Shown: piece by piece, positions 50,689 to 59,738 of the stretch | Numbering within the stretch: the stretch's first letter is position 1 | Layout of the letters: every line of letters starts with the position of its first letter | NCBI GenBank assembly: GCA_016721315.1 | Contig: JADKIL010000002.1 | Coordinates: forward strand, 186,001-250,000 | Source: Candidatus Villigracilis vicinus | GTDB taxonomy: Bacteria > Chloroflexota > Anaerolineae > Anaerolineales > Villigracilaceae | Direction: 5' to 3' | Length of the DNA stretch: 64,000 nucleotides | Notes under the pieces: generated by a model | Database searches by the model: none | The model's input: the letters and a program-made list of their open reading frames with translations, nothing else | What the model was told of the DNA's origin: nothing | Translations under genes and position numbers: made by a program

Positions 50689-51996
50689 TCATTTAGCAGC
50701 CATCAAATGGTGCGTCCAGTAATCGACGATCACATCGGCAATCTTGGCATTCTTATCCAGCAGCTTGTCGCGGATGGGTGAAATATCCAATCGTTGCTCA
50801 ACCATCTTTTGCAATGGTGTGGATATTTTCTGGTCTCCCATCACCACAGCGCCAACAATGTGATTTTCACCGATCAATACGCGCACATGGTTCATATCAA
50901 AGCCACCTTGAGCCACAATGGCATCGGGAAGCTGACGCCAGGTCTCGCTATCGCCGCGCGCAATACCCACTACATCTTCATCCACCCCGCTTCCCACAGC
51001 GCCGATGATAGTAGTTGTCAACCCGGCAAGGCGGGTTACATTGAAAGGCACTGTTTTGATATAAGGTTTTCGCTCGCCTGCCATGTTTAAGCCAGCGGCA
51101 AAGCCCTGCTCACGAGCAGGACTCCACAAGCTATCCAACACTGAACGACCCGTGAGAGGGTCATACACCTGCGCCACGTCACCAGCGGCATAGATTGCCG
51201 GGTCGTTGGTCTGCAAAAATTCATTAACCAGAATTCCACGGTCGATTGCAAGTTCAGCGTTGTGCGCCAGCCCCAAGCGCGGTTTGATGCCGACTGCATA
51301 TGCCAGAATATCGCATTTCATTTTTCGTCCGTCCGTCAGGTGAATCCCCGCCACCTTACCGGACTTTCCAATAATCTCTTTGACCTCGGAGCGGAAGTGC
51401 AAAGTTACACCTTCCTCCTGAAGGCGGGCTTCCACAATCCGCGACTCTTGTTCATCCAAAACATTCTTCCAGTAACGGTCACTGCGCAGAAGATAATGGA
51501 CATGCACCCCACGCGCCAGCAGACCTTCGGTCAGCTCAAGGGCGGTTATGCCCCCACCCACCACAACGGCAGTCCGCCCGCGTTTGGCATATTTTAAAAT
51601 GCCACGGGCATCTTCAAGATCATCAAGCTTAACGACACCTTGTAAATTTGCGCCTGGCGCGGTTAATGGAGCGGCGGAAGCTCCAGTTGCCACCAATAAT
51701 ACGTCATAAGAAAGGAGTGATTTATCATGCAAGAGCAGGGTTTTACCGGCGCGGTCGATCTTCATCACTCGCGCCTTCTTGTAAATAAATTTCAACTTGA
51801 TGAAATCTTCTCGTGATTTGGGGAACAAGGTCTTATCCTGTACCTCGCCTGTGAGCAGATACGCCAAGCCCGGGCGGGAATAATAGGCGTGCGGATCATC
51901 CCCTATCAAGATGACCTCTCCGCTTCGATCCACGCTGCGAATTGCTTCGATCGCCGAGATCCCCGCCACGCCGGTACCAATGATGACGTATCTCAT
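50689..51996 (-). CDS. FAD-dependent pyridine-nucleotide-type oxidoreductase (NirB/rubredoxin-reductase-like)
   Basis: 435 residues. Two dinucleotide folds: FAD-binding YVIIGTGVAGISAIEAIRS (residue 3) and NAD(P)H-binding TAVVVGGGITALELTEGLLARG (~147). IYAAGDVAQVYDP (~275) holds the Asp that contacts FAD. ARPGLAYLLTGE and LLVATGASAAPLTAPG match the NAD(P)H-nitrite or rubredoxin reductase family. No CxxxxC disulphide is present, so electrons go to a protein acceptor. Its ATG overlaps the ferredoxin stop by 4 nt, so ferredoxin and flavoprotein are translated together. Confidence 0.93.
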   Translation of the reverse strand: MRYVIIGTGVAGISAIEAIRSVDRSGEVILIGDDPHAYYSRPGLAYLLTGEVQDKTLFPKSREDFIKLKFIYKKARVMKIDRAGKTLLLHDKSLLSYDVLLVATGASAAPLTAPGANLQGVVKLDDLEDARGILKYAKRGRTAVVVGGGITALELTEGLLARGVHVHYLLRSDRYWKNVLDEQESRIVEARLQEEGVTLHFRSEVKEIIGKSGKVAGIHLTDGRKMKCDILAYAVGIKPRLGLAHNAELAIDRGILVNEFLQTNDPAIYAAGDVAQVYDPLTGRSVLDSLWSPAREQGFAAGLNMAGERKPYIKTVPFNVTRLAGLTTTIIGAVGSGVDEDVVGIARGDSETWRQLPDAIVAQGGFDMNHVRVLIGENHIVGAVVMGDQKISTPLQKMVEQRLDISPIRDKLLDKNAKIADVIVDYWTHHLMAAK

Positions 51997-52259
51997 GAGC
52001 CGTTCTCCGCAAATAAATCCGTTAACTCAAAACGCAGTACCCCGCGTGGACACCTTGCCACACATTCGCCGCATGTCAGGCACTCACTGTGCTTTACCGG
52101 CTCCCCACGCCAGGCATGGGCACGGACATCGATCCCGATCGGACAGTTATAACTGCAAATGCCGCACTGCACACAACGGTACTGATCGGGAACAACATAA
52201 CCGGATGATGCAGTTGTTTGACGGCTTGCATTGGTTTTAAATACATTCAATATGGACAA
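51993..52259 (-). CDS. 2[4Fe-4S] ferredoxin-like protein
   Basis: 88 residues. Two cluster motifs, CVQCGICSYNCP (~29-40) and CLTCGECVARCP (~60-71), are separated by 20 residues. The start is a TTG at 52259; GGAGG lies 7 nt upstream and no ATG occurs in the frame before the clusters, so the TTG is well supported. The first gene of the electron-transfer operon, it likely docks with the flavoprotein, or delivers electrons to the membrane b-type protein. The conserved Pro after the last Cys of each motif is typical of low-potential clusters. Confidence 0.92.
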   Translation of the reverse strand: MSILNVFKTNASRQTTASSGYVVPDQYRCVQCGICSYNCPIGIDVRAHAWRGEPVKHSECLTCGECVARCPRGVLRFELTDLFAENGS

Positions 52260-52302
52260 GTGAAACCTCCAATATATCTGTCGCAGGATAGTTAAAAAAG
52301 TT

Positions 52303-52443
52303 ATGGGTCCCCTCCATCAAATTCTAAATCTGCCTGAGCATATCCGAATAGTGTTGAAAGTCATGGAACTGAAAACCTGGAAGGTGTTTGAAAAGAAAGT
52401 AAGCAAGTCTTATAAGTCTGAATTGAAAAACGAAAATATATGA
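52303..52443 (+). CDS. Possible small ORF (46 residues), uncertain
   Basis: An ATG at 52303 opens a 46-codon frame starting MGPLHQILNLPEHIRIVLKV and ending in a Lys-rich helix. It lies between two minus-strand genes in a 244-nt gap. There is no good ribosome-binding site (only AAAAAAG) and no family resemblance known to me. The chance of a random frame this long here is high. The rest of the gap shows only the cspA terminator. Confidence 0.2.
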   Translation: MGPLHQILNLPEHIRIVLKVMELKTWKVFEKKVSKSYKSELKNENI

Positions 52444-52450
52444 TTAAAAG

Positions 52451-52481
52451 AAAAACAGGGTCGTCTCACGACGACCCTGTT
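52451..52481 (-). terminator. Terminator of the cold-shock gene
   Basis: Arms 52454-52465 and 52470-52481 (12 bp, 4-nt loop) are followed on the minus strand by a T-rich tract. Confidence 0.9.
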
Positions 52482-52503
52482 CGGTATGCCAAATGATGTG
52501 TTC

Positions 52504-52716
52504 TTACGAGAGGGGCACCACATTGGCGGCTTGCAAGCCCTTGGGACCTTCCTCGATGGAGAATTCCACCTTCTGTTCGGCTTCCAACTTGCGATAGCCA
52601 TCACTCTGAATGGCGGAGAAATGGACGAAAACATCCTCGCCACTATCGCGCCCAATAAAGCCATAGCCCTTGGTCGCATTGAACCACTTGACGGTTCCAA
52701 CAATACGTTCTGACAT
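52504..52716 (-). CDS. Cold-shock protein (CspA family)
   Basis: 70 residues, a single cold-shock domain. RNP1 is KGYGFIG (~16-22) and RNP2 VFVHFSAI (~29-36); WFNATKG and the C-terminal GLQAANVVPL are also as expected. It binds single-stranded RNA and DNA as an RNA chaperone. It has its own promoter with a leader of about 70 nt and a strong terminator, so it is a single-gene unit. The long leader could form temperature-sensitive structure, as in other cspA genes. Confidence 0.97.
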   Translation of the reverse strand: MSERIVGTVKWFNATKGYGFIGRDSGEDVFVHFSAIQSDGYRKLEAEQKVEFSIEEGPKGLQAANVVPLS

Positions 52717-52792
52717 CTTTCGTTACTCCTGCTTAAAAAATTTATGCCCATCCACCTTGCGCTTTCAAAGGCGGGTCGGGCACGTGAGGGCA

Positions 52793-52821
52793 AGATTATC
52801 ATGCCTTAAATACAGTGTCAA
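52793..52821 (-). promoter_or_regulatory. Promoter of the cold-shock gene
   Basis: On the minus strand a perfect TTGACA (52821-52816) is followed after 17 nt by TAATCT, or after 15 nt by GATAAT. Transcription would start near 52786. Confidence 0.6.
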
Positions 52822-52907
52822 GATTTTATGAAAAAAAGTTCGTTAGAAATTTAACACCGGATGAAAGATACAGGCAAATAAAAAAATCCATTGCCTGTAT
52901 CTGCATC

Positions 52908-53486
52908 TTACAAACCGGGAACCAAAAACGACGTTTTGCGTTTGTACTCCGCGTAGGCATCCCCAAAGTCTTTCAAAAGCTTACGTTCTTCAAAATAAGC
53001 GCCAATGATGAAGTACAACGTCACACCAATATTGAAAACCAGTGAGTTTACACTTAAGGATGGGCTCAGCCATAGGAACAACAGGCTGAACAGATATAAC
53101 GGATGCCGCACCACTTTATATAAACCGCGCGTTACCAATGCACCGGAAGTTTCCTCTTCAAATAATTGACGCAGACCTATAAATGAAAGCGTATCGGTTT
53201 GCAGTACGGCAACCAAAAGAAGCAGAGCCGAAACTCCCTGCCCGCCCAGCAGGACCCAACTCCACGGCGCTGAGACCTGGTAAAGGGGCTGGTCTTCAAG
53301 GATGACCAGTAAATACAGGATCGGCGCAAAGCTCACGACTGAAAAGATGTTGTATCCAAGCCGGTACAAGCGCATGCCGCCAGACCCCACCCCGCCTTTG
53401 AACATGTCTTTGGCAAAGTGTGAGGCGAGGATCGAATGAACCACGCCCCAGAGAGCAAGTGAAAGTAAGATGATCAAAATGTTCAT
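52908..53486 (-). CDS. Isoprenylcysteine methyltransferase/NnrU-like membrane protein
   Basis: 192 residues with about five membrane helices. The C-terminal catalytic signature is present: GLYKVVRHPLYLFSLLFLW (~123-141, the RHPxY SAM-binding motif) and EERKLLKDFGDAYAEYKRK (~168-186, the ExxL..F...Y..Y motif). Bacterial members are mostly of unknown substrate and methylate lipids or small molecules at the membrane. It is a single gene, transcribed away from the HerA-like gene's end. The cold-shock promoter lies downstream. Confidence 0.85.
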   Translation of the reverse strand: MNILIILLSLALWGVVHSILASHFAKDMFKGGVGSGGMRLYRLGYNIFSVVSFAPILYLLVILEDQPLYQVSAPWSWVLLGGQGVSALLLLVAVLQTDTLSFIGLRQLFEEETSGALVTRGLYKVVRHPLYLFSLLFLWLSPSLSVNSLVFNIGVTLYFIIGAYFEERKLLKDFGDAYAEYKRKTSFLVPGL

Positions 53487-53532
53487 GCTGCTTAGATGCG
53501 GTCGGTGCGGGTTTCGTTACATACAAAATGAA

Positions 53533-53574
53533 AACAAAAGGCAGAAGGTTCTAAAACGCCTTCTGCCTTTTGTT
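53533..53574. terminator. Terminator after the HerA-like gene
   Basis: Arms 53533-53548 and 53559-53574 form a 16-bp stem with A-run and T-run, 21 nt beyond the HerA-like stop codon. Confidence 0.85.
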
Positions 53575-53594
53575 TTTGAAAGATCCGTTACAAA

Positions 53595-56165
53595 CTATTC
53601 CATTCCAAATGCTGCAAGCTCCATGCTGTCAGCCCCAACCTGGATCACGTAGTAGGGCATCCATGCCACACCAAAGATATTCACATAAATGTCAGTTTTC
53701 TTCGGATTGATGGTCACCTCATCAATATTGCTGACAATGCTGCCCCATTTATCCGTGATCTCCTTCGCCATCTGCTCACGTTCTCGCTGGAAATCGGCAA
53801 GCTGCTGCTGCATCTGTTTGATCGCCTGCATGGATTCTTCCACATCGGCTTTGGCGTTCTCGGTCATACGGCGCTTCGAAAGCGACGAGGATAGTTTGCG
53901 GGTACTGCGTGAACCGGCAAAGAGACTGATGACGTTCTCGGCATGTGTGCCATACTCCTCCATCTTGCGATTCTGCAATTCGGTTTCGTCCTCACGCAGT
54001 TCACGTTCCTCGCGATACAGTTTGTCTTCAAGCGTTTTGATCTTCTTGTCGAGCGCTGAAGTCTTTTTCGTGATCTCAGCATCACGCGCTTCTCTGGCGG
54101 TGTCGGCACAGGCTTTCATAAAATCTGCCTGGCTGACATCAGGACCGGCAAAGACTTTAAGAGCAGTGTTGGCGCGGGCATTGACCGACGAATTACGAAA
54201 AACCCAATCGGTAAAGTCTTTTTGCAGGGCGGTCATCAACTTTGAATCATTCAGAGGCGGTTCAATGGAACCGTATTTTGAGGAAGGCGCTGGACCACTT
54301 TCGAGCTTGTCGAGAGCGGGACCCGCATAGGGGAATTCATCCCAGCGGACAATCCCACGGCGGTCAAGGCTGTTGACAAGGGTGGTCTTGGTCACTTCCA
54401 CATCCACGCCGTATTTGCGGTCAAGCACGCGGATCTGGGCGGAGGCAAGCAAGGTCGGGCGATAGACTACGCCTTGAATTGCCGCGCCGTACGCCTGGGT
54501 TTTTCCTGCCGCATTGAAGGCTTCGGGCAGACTGTAATTTTGCGGCAGATAATATTCGCGAATCCCCGCCGGAAGCGGAGGCTTGGTCATGCTGCCATTA
54601 GCGGCAGATGCAGCGGAAGTCGTACTGCGTGGTGGAGATTGAGGTTTGACTTGCGCAGGTGCAGCCGCCGGAACTGAGATCGGTTGAACGTGGTCTACCG
54701 GTGGAGGCGTCACTTCGGCTCGAAGTGTTGGAGCAGGCTTGGGCTGAGAGCGAGGCGCAGCCACTTCTCCAGCACCAACGAGCGCGTTGAGGTCACGAAT
54801 CTGTGTGCGGGTCATTGGTCCGGCAAGGAAGTTCATTGCCCAACGGGTTTGAAAAAGAATGGGATTCTTTTCGTGAACGTTGTTCATCACGAAAACGCGC
54901 TTACCCAACGATGAAATGAGCTTATCCATTTGCGCACGCGAGAAACCGCCCGCCAAGCTTTCGAGTCCATCGAGAAGACGATTCTTGTCACGTTCGGTTT
55001 GAAGTTTGCCGATGAACCATGTGCCTGTGTTCGAGAGGGCTTTGTAATCCATATCGACCGGATTTTGGGTAGCGAGCAGCAGGCCCAAGCCAAAGGCACG
55101 TGCCTGTTTCAACATGCGCAATAAGGGCTGTTTGGATGGCGGGTTGGCAGTCGGCGGAAGATACCCGTAGATCTCATCCATATAAAGAAGTGCGCGCAGA
55201 GACGTGGAGCCTTTTTGGGTGCGCATCCAGGTTTCCACGGCGGAGAGCAACAGTGTTGTAAAGAACATGCGCTCACCATCAGAGAGATGCGCAAGGTAAA
55301 AAATGCTATGACGAGGCATGCCTTCGTTGGTGAAGAGCAGGGATTGAATATCCAAGGATTGACCTTCACGCCAGGCTTCAAAAGCAGGTGCGGCGAGGAT
55401 GTTGTTCAAGGTCATGGCCAATGAGGTGCGGTCTTTGGGCGGGAAGAATGTGTCTACCGGAAAGGCGCCAAGTTTGTCAAAAGGCGGATTTTGAGTTTGC
55501 AGAATCAGTTCATCGAGTTGGATGCCATTACCCGCACTCCAATGCTCTTCAAAAATATTGGAAAGCAGAATGTGCTCACGCGATTGAAGCGGGTCAAGAT
55601 CGTTCATACCGACCAAGCCAAGCAAGGCTGTTACAGTGCTCGAAATACGTTCGCGCAGAACTTCACGGTTTTCCTCCCAATCCAGTTTGGGAGCATCAAG
55701 CGAAGAAAGCACACTGACCGGAATGCCTGAGTTCGAACCGGGGGTATAGATGGCAAAGTCTGCTGAGTTTTTTAGATCAAGTACGCGCTCGGGGGTCATG
55801 CCCCACTCATTGAGTCCATTGCGCCAGGCAGAAGCAGCTTCGGTGGCGGCTTGTTCGGGAGTCTTGTTCGCGCGGCGTACTACTTCAGGATCGATCCATG
55901 GTTGGAAATCTTGCGGTAAAAGTTCGGGGAAATGCAAGAGTAGATTCGTCAAGTCACCTTTGGGATCGATGATGATGGCTGGCACCCCATTGAGTGCGGC
56001 TTCTTCAAGCAACGAAATGCATAAACCGGTCTTGCCGGAGCCGGTCATACCGGTGACGACTGCATGCGTAGTTAGATCGGCAGAATCGTAGTTGAGATCA
56101 GTGGCGGTGAGTTTGGCGGTCTTGGGGTCGAACAGGCGCCCAAGATAGAAATTTGATTCGGTCAT
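53595..56165 (-). CDS. HerA-like (FtsK/HerA superfamily) ATPase with coiled-coil insert
   Basis: 856 residues. Walker A GMTGSGKT at 39-46, AIIIDPKGDLTNLL (~70), Walker B LLYMDEIYGYLPP (~340), and the LLLATQNPVDMDYKALSN sensor region (~385). A Pro/Ala-rich linker (~475-545) leads to a second, partly coiled-coil half (~690-790; IKTLEDKLYREERELREDE) and a C-terminal beta domain. These ATPases pump DNA or remodel protein-DNA complexes; HerA proper works with the nuclease NurA, but no nurA is nearby. I prefer the ATG at 56165, which is 8 nt from AGGAG; one at 56171 is too close to it. It forms a single-gene unit. Confidence 0.87.
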   Translation of the reverse strand: MTESNFYLGRLFDPKTAKLTATDLNYDSADLTTHAVVTGMTGSGKTGLCISLLEEAALNGVPAIIIDPKGDLTNLLLHFPELLPQDFQPWIDPEVVRRANKTPEQAATEAASAWRNGLNEWGMTPERVLDLKNSADFAIYTPGSNSGIPVSVLSSLDAPKLDWEENREVLRERISSTVTALLGLVGMNDLDPLQSREHILLSNIFEEHWSAGNGIQLDELILQTQNPPFDKLGAFPVDTFFPPKDRTSLAMTLNNILAAPAFEAWREGQSLDIQSLLFTNEGMPRHSIFYLAHLSDGERMFFTTLLLSAVETWMRTQKGSTSLRALLYMDEIYGYLPPTANPPSKQPLLRMLKQARAFGLGLLLATQNPVDMDYKALSNTGTWFIGKLQTERDKNRLLDGLESLAGGFSRAQMDKLISSLGKRVFVMNNVHEKNPILFQTRWAMNFLAGPMTRTQIRDLNALVGAGEVAAPRSQPKPAPTLRAEVTPPPVDHVQPISVPAAAPAQVKPQSPPRSTTSAASAANGSMTKPPLPAGIREYYLPQNYSLPEAFNAAGKTQAYGAAIQGVVYRPTLLASAQIRVLDRKYGVDVEVTKTTLVNSLDRRGIVRWDEFPYAGPALDKLESGPAPSSKYGSIEPPLNDSKLMTALQKDFTDWVFRNSSVNARANTALKVFAGPDVSQADFMKACADTAREARDAEITKKTSALDKKIKTLEDKLYREERELREDETELQNRKMEEYGTHAENVISLFAGSRSTRKLSSSLSKRRMTENAKADVEESMQAIKQMQQQLADFQREREQMAKEITDKWGSIVSNIDEVTINPKKTDIYVNIFGVAWMPYYVIQVGADSMELAAFGME

Positions 56166-56288
56166 GTACATCTCTCCTATAGCATTTTGCCCAAAAGTTT
56201 CAGAGCAACTGAGTTTGTATTAGAACGTTCGTGCTAGACAGTAAATTTAACTCATTTTATGCCAAATGGCAACCGATTTGGAAAAGAA

Positions 56289-56313
56289 AACTGCGAGGGG
56301 CTGCCTCGCAGTT
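56289..56313. terminator. Terminator-like hairpin between anti-sigma and HerA-like genes
   Basis: Arms 56289-56298 and 56304-56313 (10 bp, 5-nt loop), with an A-rich left flank that reads as T-rich on the minus strand. It ends the sigma/anti-sigma unit. Confidence 0.75.
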
Positions 56314-56431
56314 CTTAGACTTTATCAGCATTACTTTTTTACCCACGAATTTTCAAGAGAGGTGTGGATATCTTTCGCATGTTCGTGAAAATACCTGACA
56401 GTTGTTCTTGTTTCAGATAATGCCCATTGAA

Positions 56432-57604
56432 TTAATCGTTGTCGTCATCGCCGCCGCCAGAATCGCCGCCATGATCGTCACCAGAGTCATCATTAGAGTT
56501 GTCGCCCGATCCCGAATTATCATCTCCGCCAGAGTTGGAATTGCCAGAATGATCGGTGCTGGAATTCGTATTCTGGATCTGTTTACCACTCGACGAGTCG
56601 GAAGAGGAACCCGAGCATTGCCCTTTGCCCTTCGCCTCAAGCACGATAAAGCGGCCATCTTCGGCATAGTAGCCTTTTACTTCCACTTCCATGCCAATGC
56701 ACAATCCCTCGTCAACCTTGGAATTTTCAAGATATACCTTCATACCGTTGACGACCAGTTCTGTATCGGAGAGGGCTTCAAGCGAGCCCTTAACTTCCAT
56801 TTCTTGAGGCGCAGACTGACCTGTCTCACCTCCCGAGCCAGAGTTAGATTCTGCGGGCACACCATTTTCCTCCCCTGAATCCGACTCGATCTCCATCTCA
56901 ATGGGATTACCCGACGGAACAACCGACCCCGCCGGGAGCAGGTCAAGTTTGATCACTTCAATGAAGCCCTGGGCATTCGTTCGCCCACTAACGATGACGG
57001 CATCGCCATTTTCAGGAAGTGTCATCCCTTCGGGCAGGATGACCTGCAGACCTGAGACATACGAATTCCCATTGACCTGCATGAATACCCCAGCAAAATC
57101 GATCACTTCATGCCGCCCCTCGGAAAGCAACTCATTCGCCTCATGAAGGCGCTCGTTCTCGAATTCGTTCTCCAGGAGTTCGCGTGCCTCTGTATCAAAG
57201 ATAAAGAACAGGCGCACACTTTCCCAACCTCTCTTGACCGGGTAAAGCTGTTCCCCTGGCAATGCCGAAGCCGAGGCGCTCAATAATCCATTACCGCTCA
57301 ATAAGAAGATGGCTGCCAACCCAAAGGAAATGACAAAACGCTGCAAGGCAGGGATCGCACGTTTACGCGGCGCAGCCTTTGCCTCACGTATTTCAGCAGC
57401 GTGTTGCATAACACGTGCGCGGGAACGACGCACCACCTCTGGTGACGGTTCTGCGGAAGCCATCTCACGTGCATGCGCTGCAGTCTTCAGGATCGGGCGC
57501 AACTCATCCGCAAGTTCGGGAAAACGCGTCAGCACAGAGTCGAGGTCTGCACCGCGCTCCATTTCTTGCAGGCAAAATTCAAGTGCATCAAATAAGTTAG
57601 TCAT
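56432..57604 (-). CDS. Anti-sigma-like membrane protein with DUF5667/DUF5666 domains and acidic tail
   Basis: 390 residues from the ATG at 57604, which overlaps the sigma gene's last codons. The N-terminus (NLFDALEFCLQEMERGADLDSVLTRFPELADELRPIL) resembles the cytoplasmic domains of DUF5667 anti-sigma proteins. One membrane helix (~90-115) follows, then DUF5667-like sequence (LPGEQLYPVKRGWESVRLFF), two OB-like DUF5666 segments (~165-215 and ~255-315), and a 60-residue tail made almost only of Ser, Asp, Asn and Gly. It probably holds the ECF sigma factor at the membrane until an envelope signal is received. A PrsW protease gene is in the window, but no link is proven. Confidence 0.85.
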   Translation of the reverse strand: MTNLFDALEFCLQEMERGADLDSVLTRFPELADELRPILKTAAHAREMASAEPSPEVVRRSRARVMQHAAEIREAKAAPRKRAIPALQRFVISFGLAAIFLLSGNGLLSASASALPGEQLYPVKRGWESVRLFFIFDTEARELLENEFENERLHEANELLSEGRHEVIDFAGVFMQVNGNSYVSGLQVILPEGMTLPENGDAVIVSGRTNAQGFIEVIKLDLLPAGSVVPSGNPIEMEIESDSGEENGVPAESNSGSGGETGQSAPQEMEVKGSLEALSDTELVVNGMKVYLENSKVDEGLCIGMEVEVKGYYAEDGRFIVLEAKGKGQCSGSSSDSSSGKQIQNTNSSTDHSGNSNSGGDDNSGSGDNSNDDSGDDHGGDSGGGDDDND

Positions 57605-58145
57605 AATCCACCTCGCCAATCTCGCGCTGCAATGCTGCCAGCGCCCGGAATTGGAGAGCCTTCACGGCATTCACATTTTTATCCATACGAGAGGCTGTTT
57701 CCTCAAGGGAATAGCCCTGCCCAAAACGCAGAGCCAGCACATCCTGCTGCTCAACCGTCAGCTTCGAGTACGCTCCACGGACAAGGTTGTTCTGCTCCCG
57801 TTGATCCACTTCAGATGAAGGGCTTGGGGTAAGGTCGGGAAAAGATTCGGGAATTTCCTCTTCGGGGCGGCGGTATTTCTTTCGCAAGTGGTCCATAACC
57901 ACATGCGAAGCCGTACCGATCAGCCAACCTTTGAGATTCGAGTCCGGTCCGCGCCCGATTTTCACTGCTTCCAAAAGGCGAATGAACACATCGCTTGCAA
58001 TATCTTCTGCAAGAATTTGATCACCCACCCGATAGAGAACGTATCGGTAGACCTCGGAAAAATATTGGTCGTAAACCGCCCCGATGGCTTGCGCATCCAG
58101 GCTGCCAAGACGGTTCACGCCCTGCTGCGTGTTAATTGATGTCAT
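57597..58145 (-). CDS. ECF-type RNA polymerase sigma factor
   Basis: 182 residues if the ATG at 58145 is used; an ATG at 58166 would add seven residues and neither has a good ribosome-binding site. Region 2 contains AIGAVYDQYFSEVYRYVLYRVGDQILAEDIASDVFIRLLEA; region 4 contains LTVEQQDVLALRFGQGYSLEETASRMDKNVNAVKALQFRALAAL, whose last helix recognises the -35. Sigma and anti-sigma genes overlap by 8 nt, a tight translational link. The sigma gene begins 28 nt after the upstream membrane glycosyltransferase-like gene and may share its transcript. Confidence 0.93.
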   Translation of the reverse strand: MTSINTQQGVNRLGSLDAQAIGAVYDQYFSEVYRYVLYRVGDQILAEDIASDVFIRLLEAVKIGRGPDSNLKGWLIGTASHVVMDHLRKKYRRPEEEIPESFPDLTPSPSSEVDQREQNNLVRGAYSKLTVEQQDVLALRFGQGYSLEETASRMDKNVNAVKALQFRALAALQREIGEVDYD

Positions 58146-58173
58146 CCTTGATGTTCCATACTCCATAATGGTA

Positions 58174-59649
58174 TCACGGGTCAATAACTTCAAAAAGGAC
58201 GGATTGATCATCACGATAGACTTCACTCAAATTAGGGTCTTTCTCGGCTTGTTCAATGAAATCAACATGGTTCAAGTCGGTATGGACAAAACGAACCCCA
58301 AACCGCGAGCGGATAATACTGGAAGGCTGCTCCACTTCTCCGCGGGTAATCCTCACCCATTCTGCATACAGAGACGGGTCATAGATCTGAAAATAGGTTG
58401 GGTCGAGTCCGGCAAGATAGGTGTTATGCGTGTTGTAAAAGAATAAACGCGGAAAATCGTCCCAGTCCGTTTGAAAGATCAGTTCACCTTCGTTTGTATT
58501 TTGCAGCAACCACTCAGAAGCACCTGCATACAGGTCATACGGTTTCGACTTGCCAAGTTGATGTTGAACTGCCGGGAAGGTTTTAGCCATTCCTGCCAGG
58601 ATGATAATGGAAAGGATCAGCACAGGTATGAGAGTCCGCTTATCGCGCATCGCCATATCCAAGGGAGGTTCTTCAAAATCGGGGATGGCGCTCCATGCAA
58701 AAGCGGCAAAGATCAATGCAAAAGGCGGAAAGTACTCCACAAAACGGCGCGCATTGAACAGCATTGCCCCAAAAAGCAAGGCTGCAAAAAATGCCGTTGC
58801 TGTACGCAAGTTCATTTTTTGACCGGCAATTCCCATTGCAAGGGCGCCGCTGGCAAAAGCGATCAGTGCAGGCAGGGAATTATCCAATAGCTGCCCGGTA
58901 TCGTATGGGTACCATTCGTTGCCAACTTTGATCGATTCGGCGATCTGCAACTTGGATAGAAAATGATGATAGGTAAAGATCAAATTTGTTGGAAAATATG
59001 GGTTGATCACCAGCCCGGCAGCAATGCCAAGCCCCACCCATAACAGCGGACGATATTCCAGCCGCTTTTCCACTACAAGGATGGCAAAGGTATATAAACC
59101 GGCGATCGCCAGCATTAACGGGAATGCGTTATACAACCAAACATAAAGGAAGGAAAGTACAGCTAGGTGTTTGTATTTTCCTTCAAACATCCACGCCAGC
59201 CCAAGCGCCATAACACCCAGGGATAGTGATTGAGCTCGCGAGATCGACATGCGAAAAATAAAAGCTTCAGAGATCCCCAGCAGTCCCAGCGCCCAAAGCC
59301 ACGCAAAAGGCACCTTTTGACGATCCAACAAATACCAGACAGCAAGAAACGCCAAAGCAGAGAATGTGACAGCCGCCCATTTGGCGCCCAAACGCAGGTC
59401 ACCAAACGTAAAGGGGATCAACGCAACATGGTAAAGAAAGTGATGATCGTAATAATTTTCCTGGCTAAGGATACTAAGGGGCAGCCAGACGAAATCAGGC
59501 TTCAAGCCTTCCGTGCGCATCATCCACGCCATCTTGATATGGTAGTAGCCATCATTGTCCGGCAGATCGGGGGTGGAAAACTGGATGATCGCCATTCCAA
59601 TAAAAAAAACAAGGAATAATAAAAGAGAAATTCGTAACTGCCGGGACAT
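58174..59649 (-). CDS. Polytopic membrane protein, GT-C/oligosaccharyltransferase-like
   Basis: 491 residues with about 11-12 membrane helices. An early loop carries LPDNDGYYHIKMAWM (~residue 29-43), a DxD-type motif followed by YYH as in STT3/AglB and related GT-C enzymes. A C-terminal extracytoplasmic part includes LIFQTDWDDFPRLFFYN and RFGVRFVHTD, resembling the WDYG-like region's position. These enzymes move sugars from lipid carriers to proteins or glycolipids outside the membrane. The exact activity is uncertain, since motif spacing differs from true STT3. It lies directly upstream of the sigma/anti-sigma pair. Confidence 0.75.
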   Translation of the reverse strand: MSRQLRISLLLFLVFFIGMAIIQFSTPDLPDNDGYYHIKMAWMMRTEGLKPDFVWLPLSILSQENYYDHHFLYHVALIPFTFGDLRLGAKWAAVTFSALAFLAVWYLLDRQKVPFAWLWALGLLGISEAFIFRMSISRAQSLSLGVMALGLAWMFEGKYKHLAVLSFLYVWLYNAFPLMLAIAGLYTFAILVVEKRLEYRPLLWVGLGIAAGLVINPYFPTNLIFTYHHFLSKLQIAESIKVGNEWYPYDTGQLLDNSLPALIAFASGALAMGIAGQKMNLRTATAFFAALLFGAMLFNARRFVEYFPPFALIFAAFAWSAIPDFEEPPLDMAMRDKRTLIPVLILSIIILAGMAKTFPAVQHQLGKSKPYDLYAGASEWLLQNTNEGELIFQTDWDDFPRLFFYNTHNTYLAGLDPTYFQIYDPSLYAEWVRITRGEVEQPSSIIRSRFGVRFVHTDLNHVDFIEQAEKDPNLSEVYRDDQSVLFEVIDP

Positions 59650-59676
59650 TTCGTAAACGCACCTTTATGGATAATT

Positions 59677-59710
59677 TTGGGTCGCCCGATCTTCATACCG
59701 GGCGACCCAA
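59677..59710 (-). terminator. Terminator of the DUF5666 gene
   Basis: Arms 59677-59688 and 59699-59710 form a 12-bp GC-rich stem between the DUF5666 stop codon and the next gene's start. The T-run is short. Confidence 0.75.
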
Positions 59711-59738
59711 TGGTTCATTCGTTCGATCTCAACGAAGA

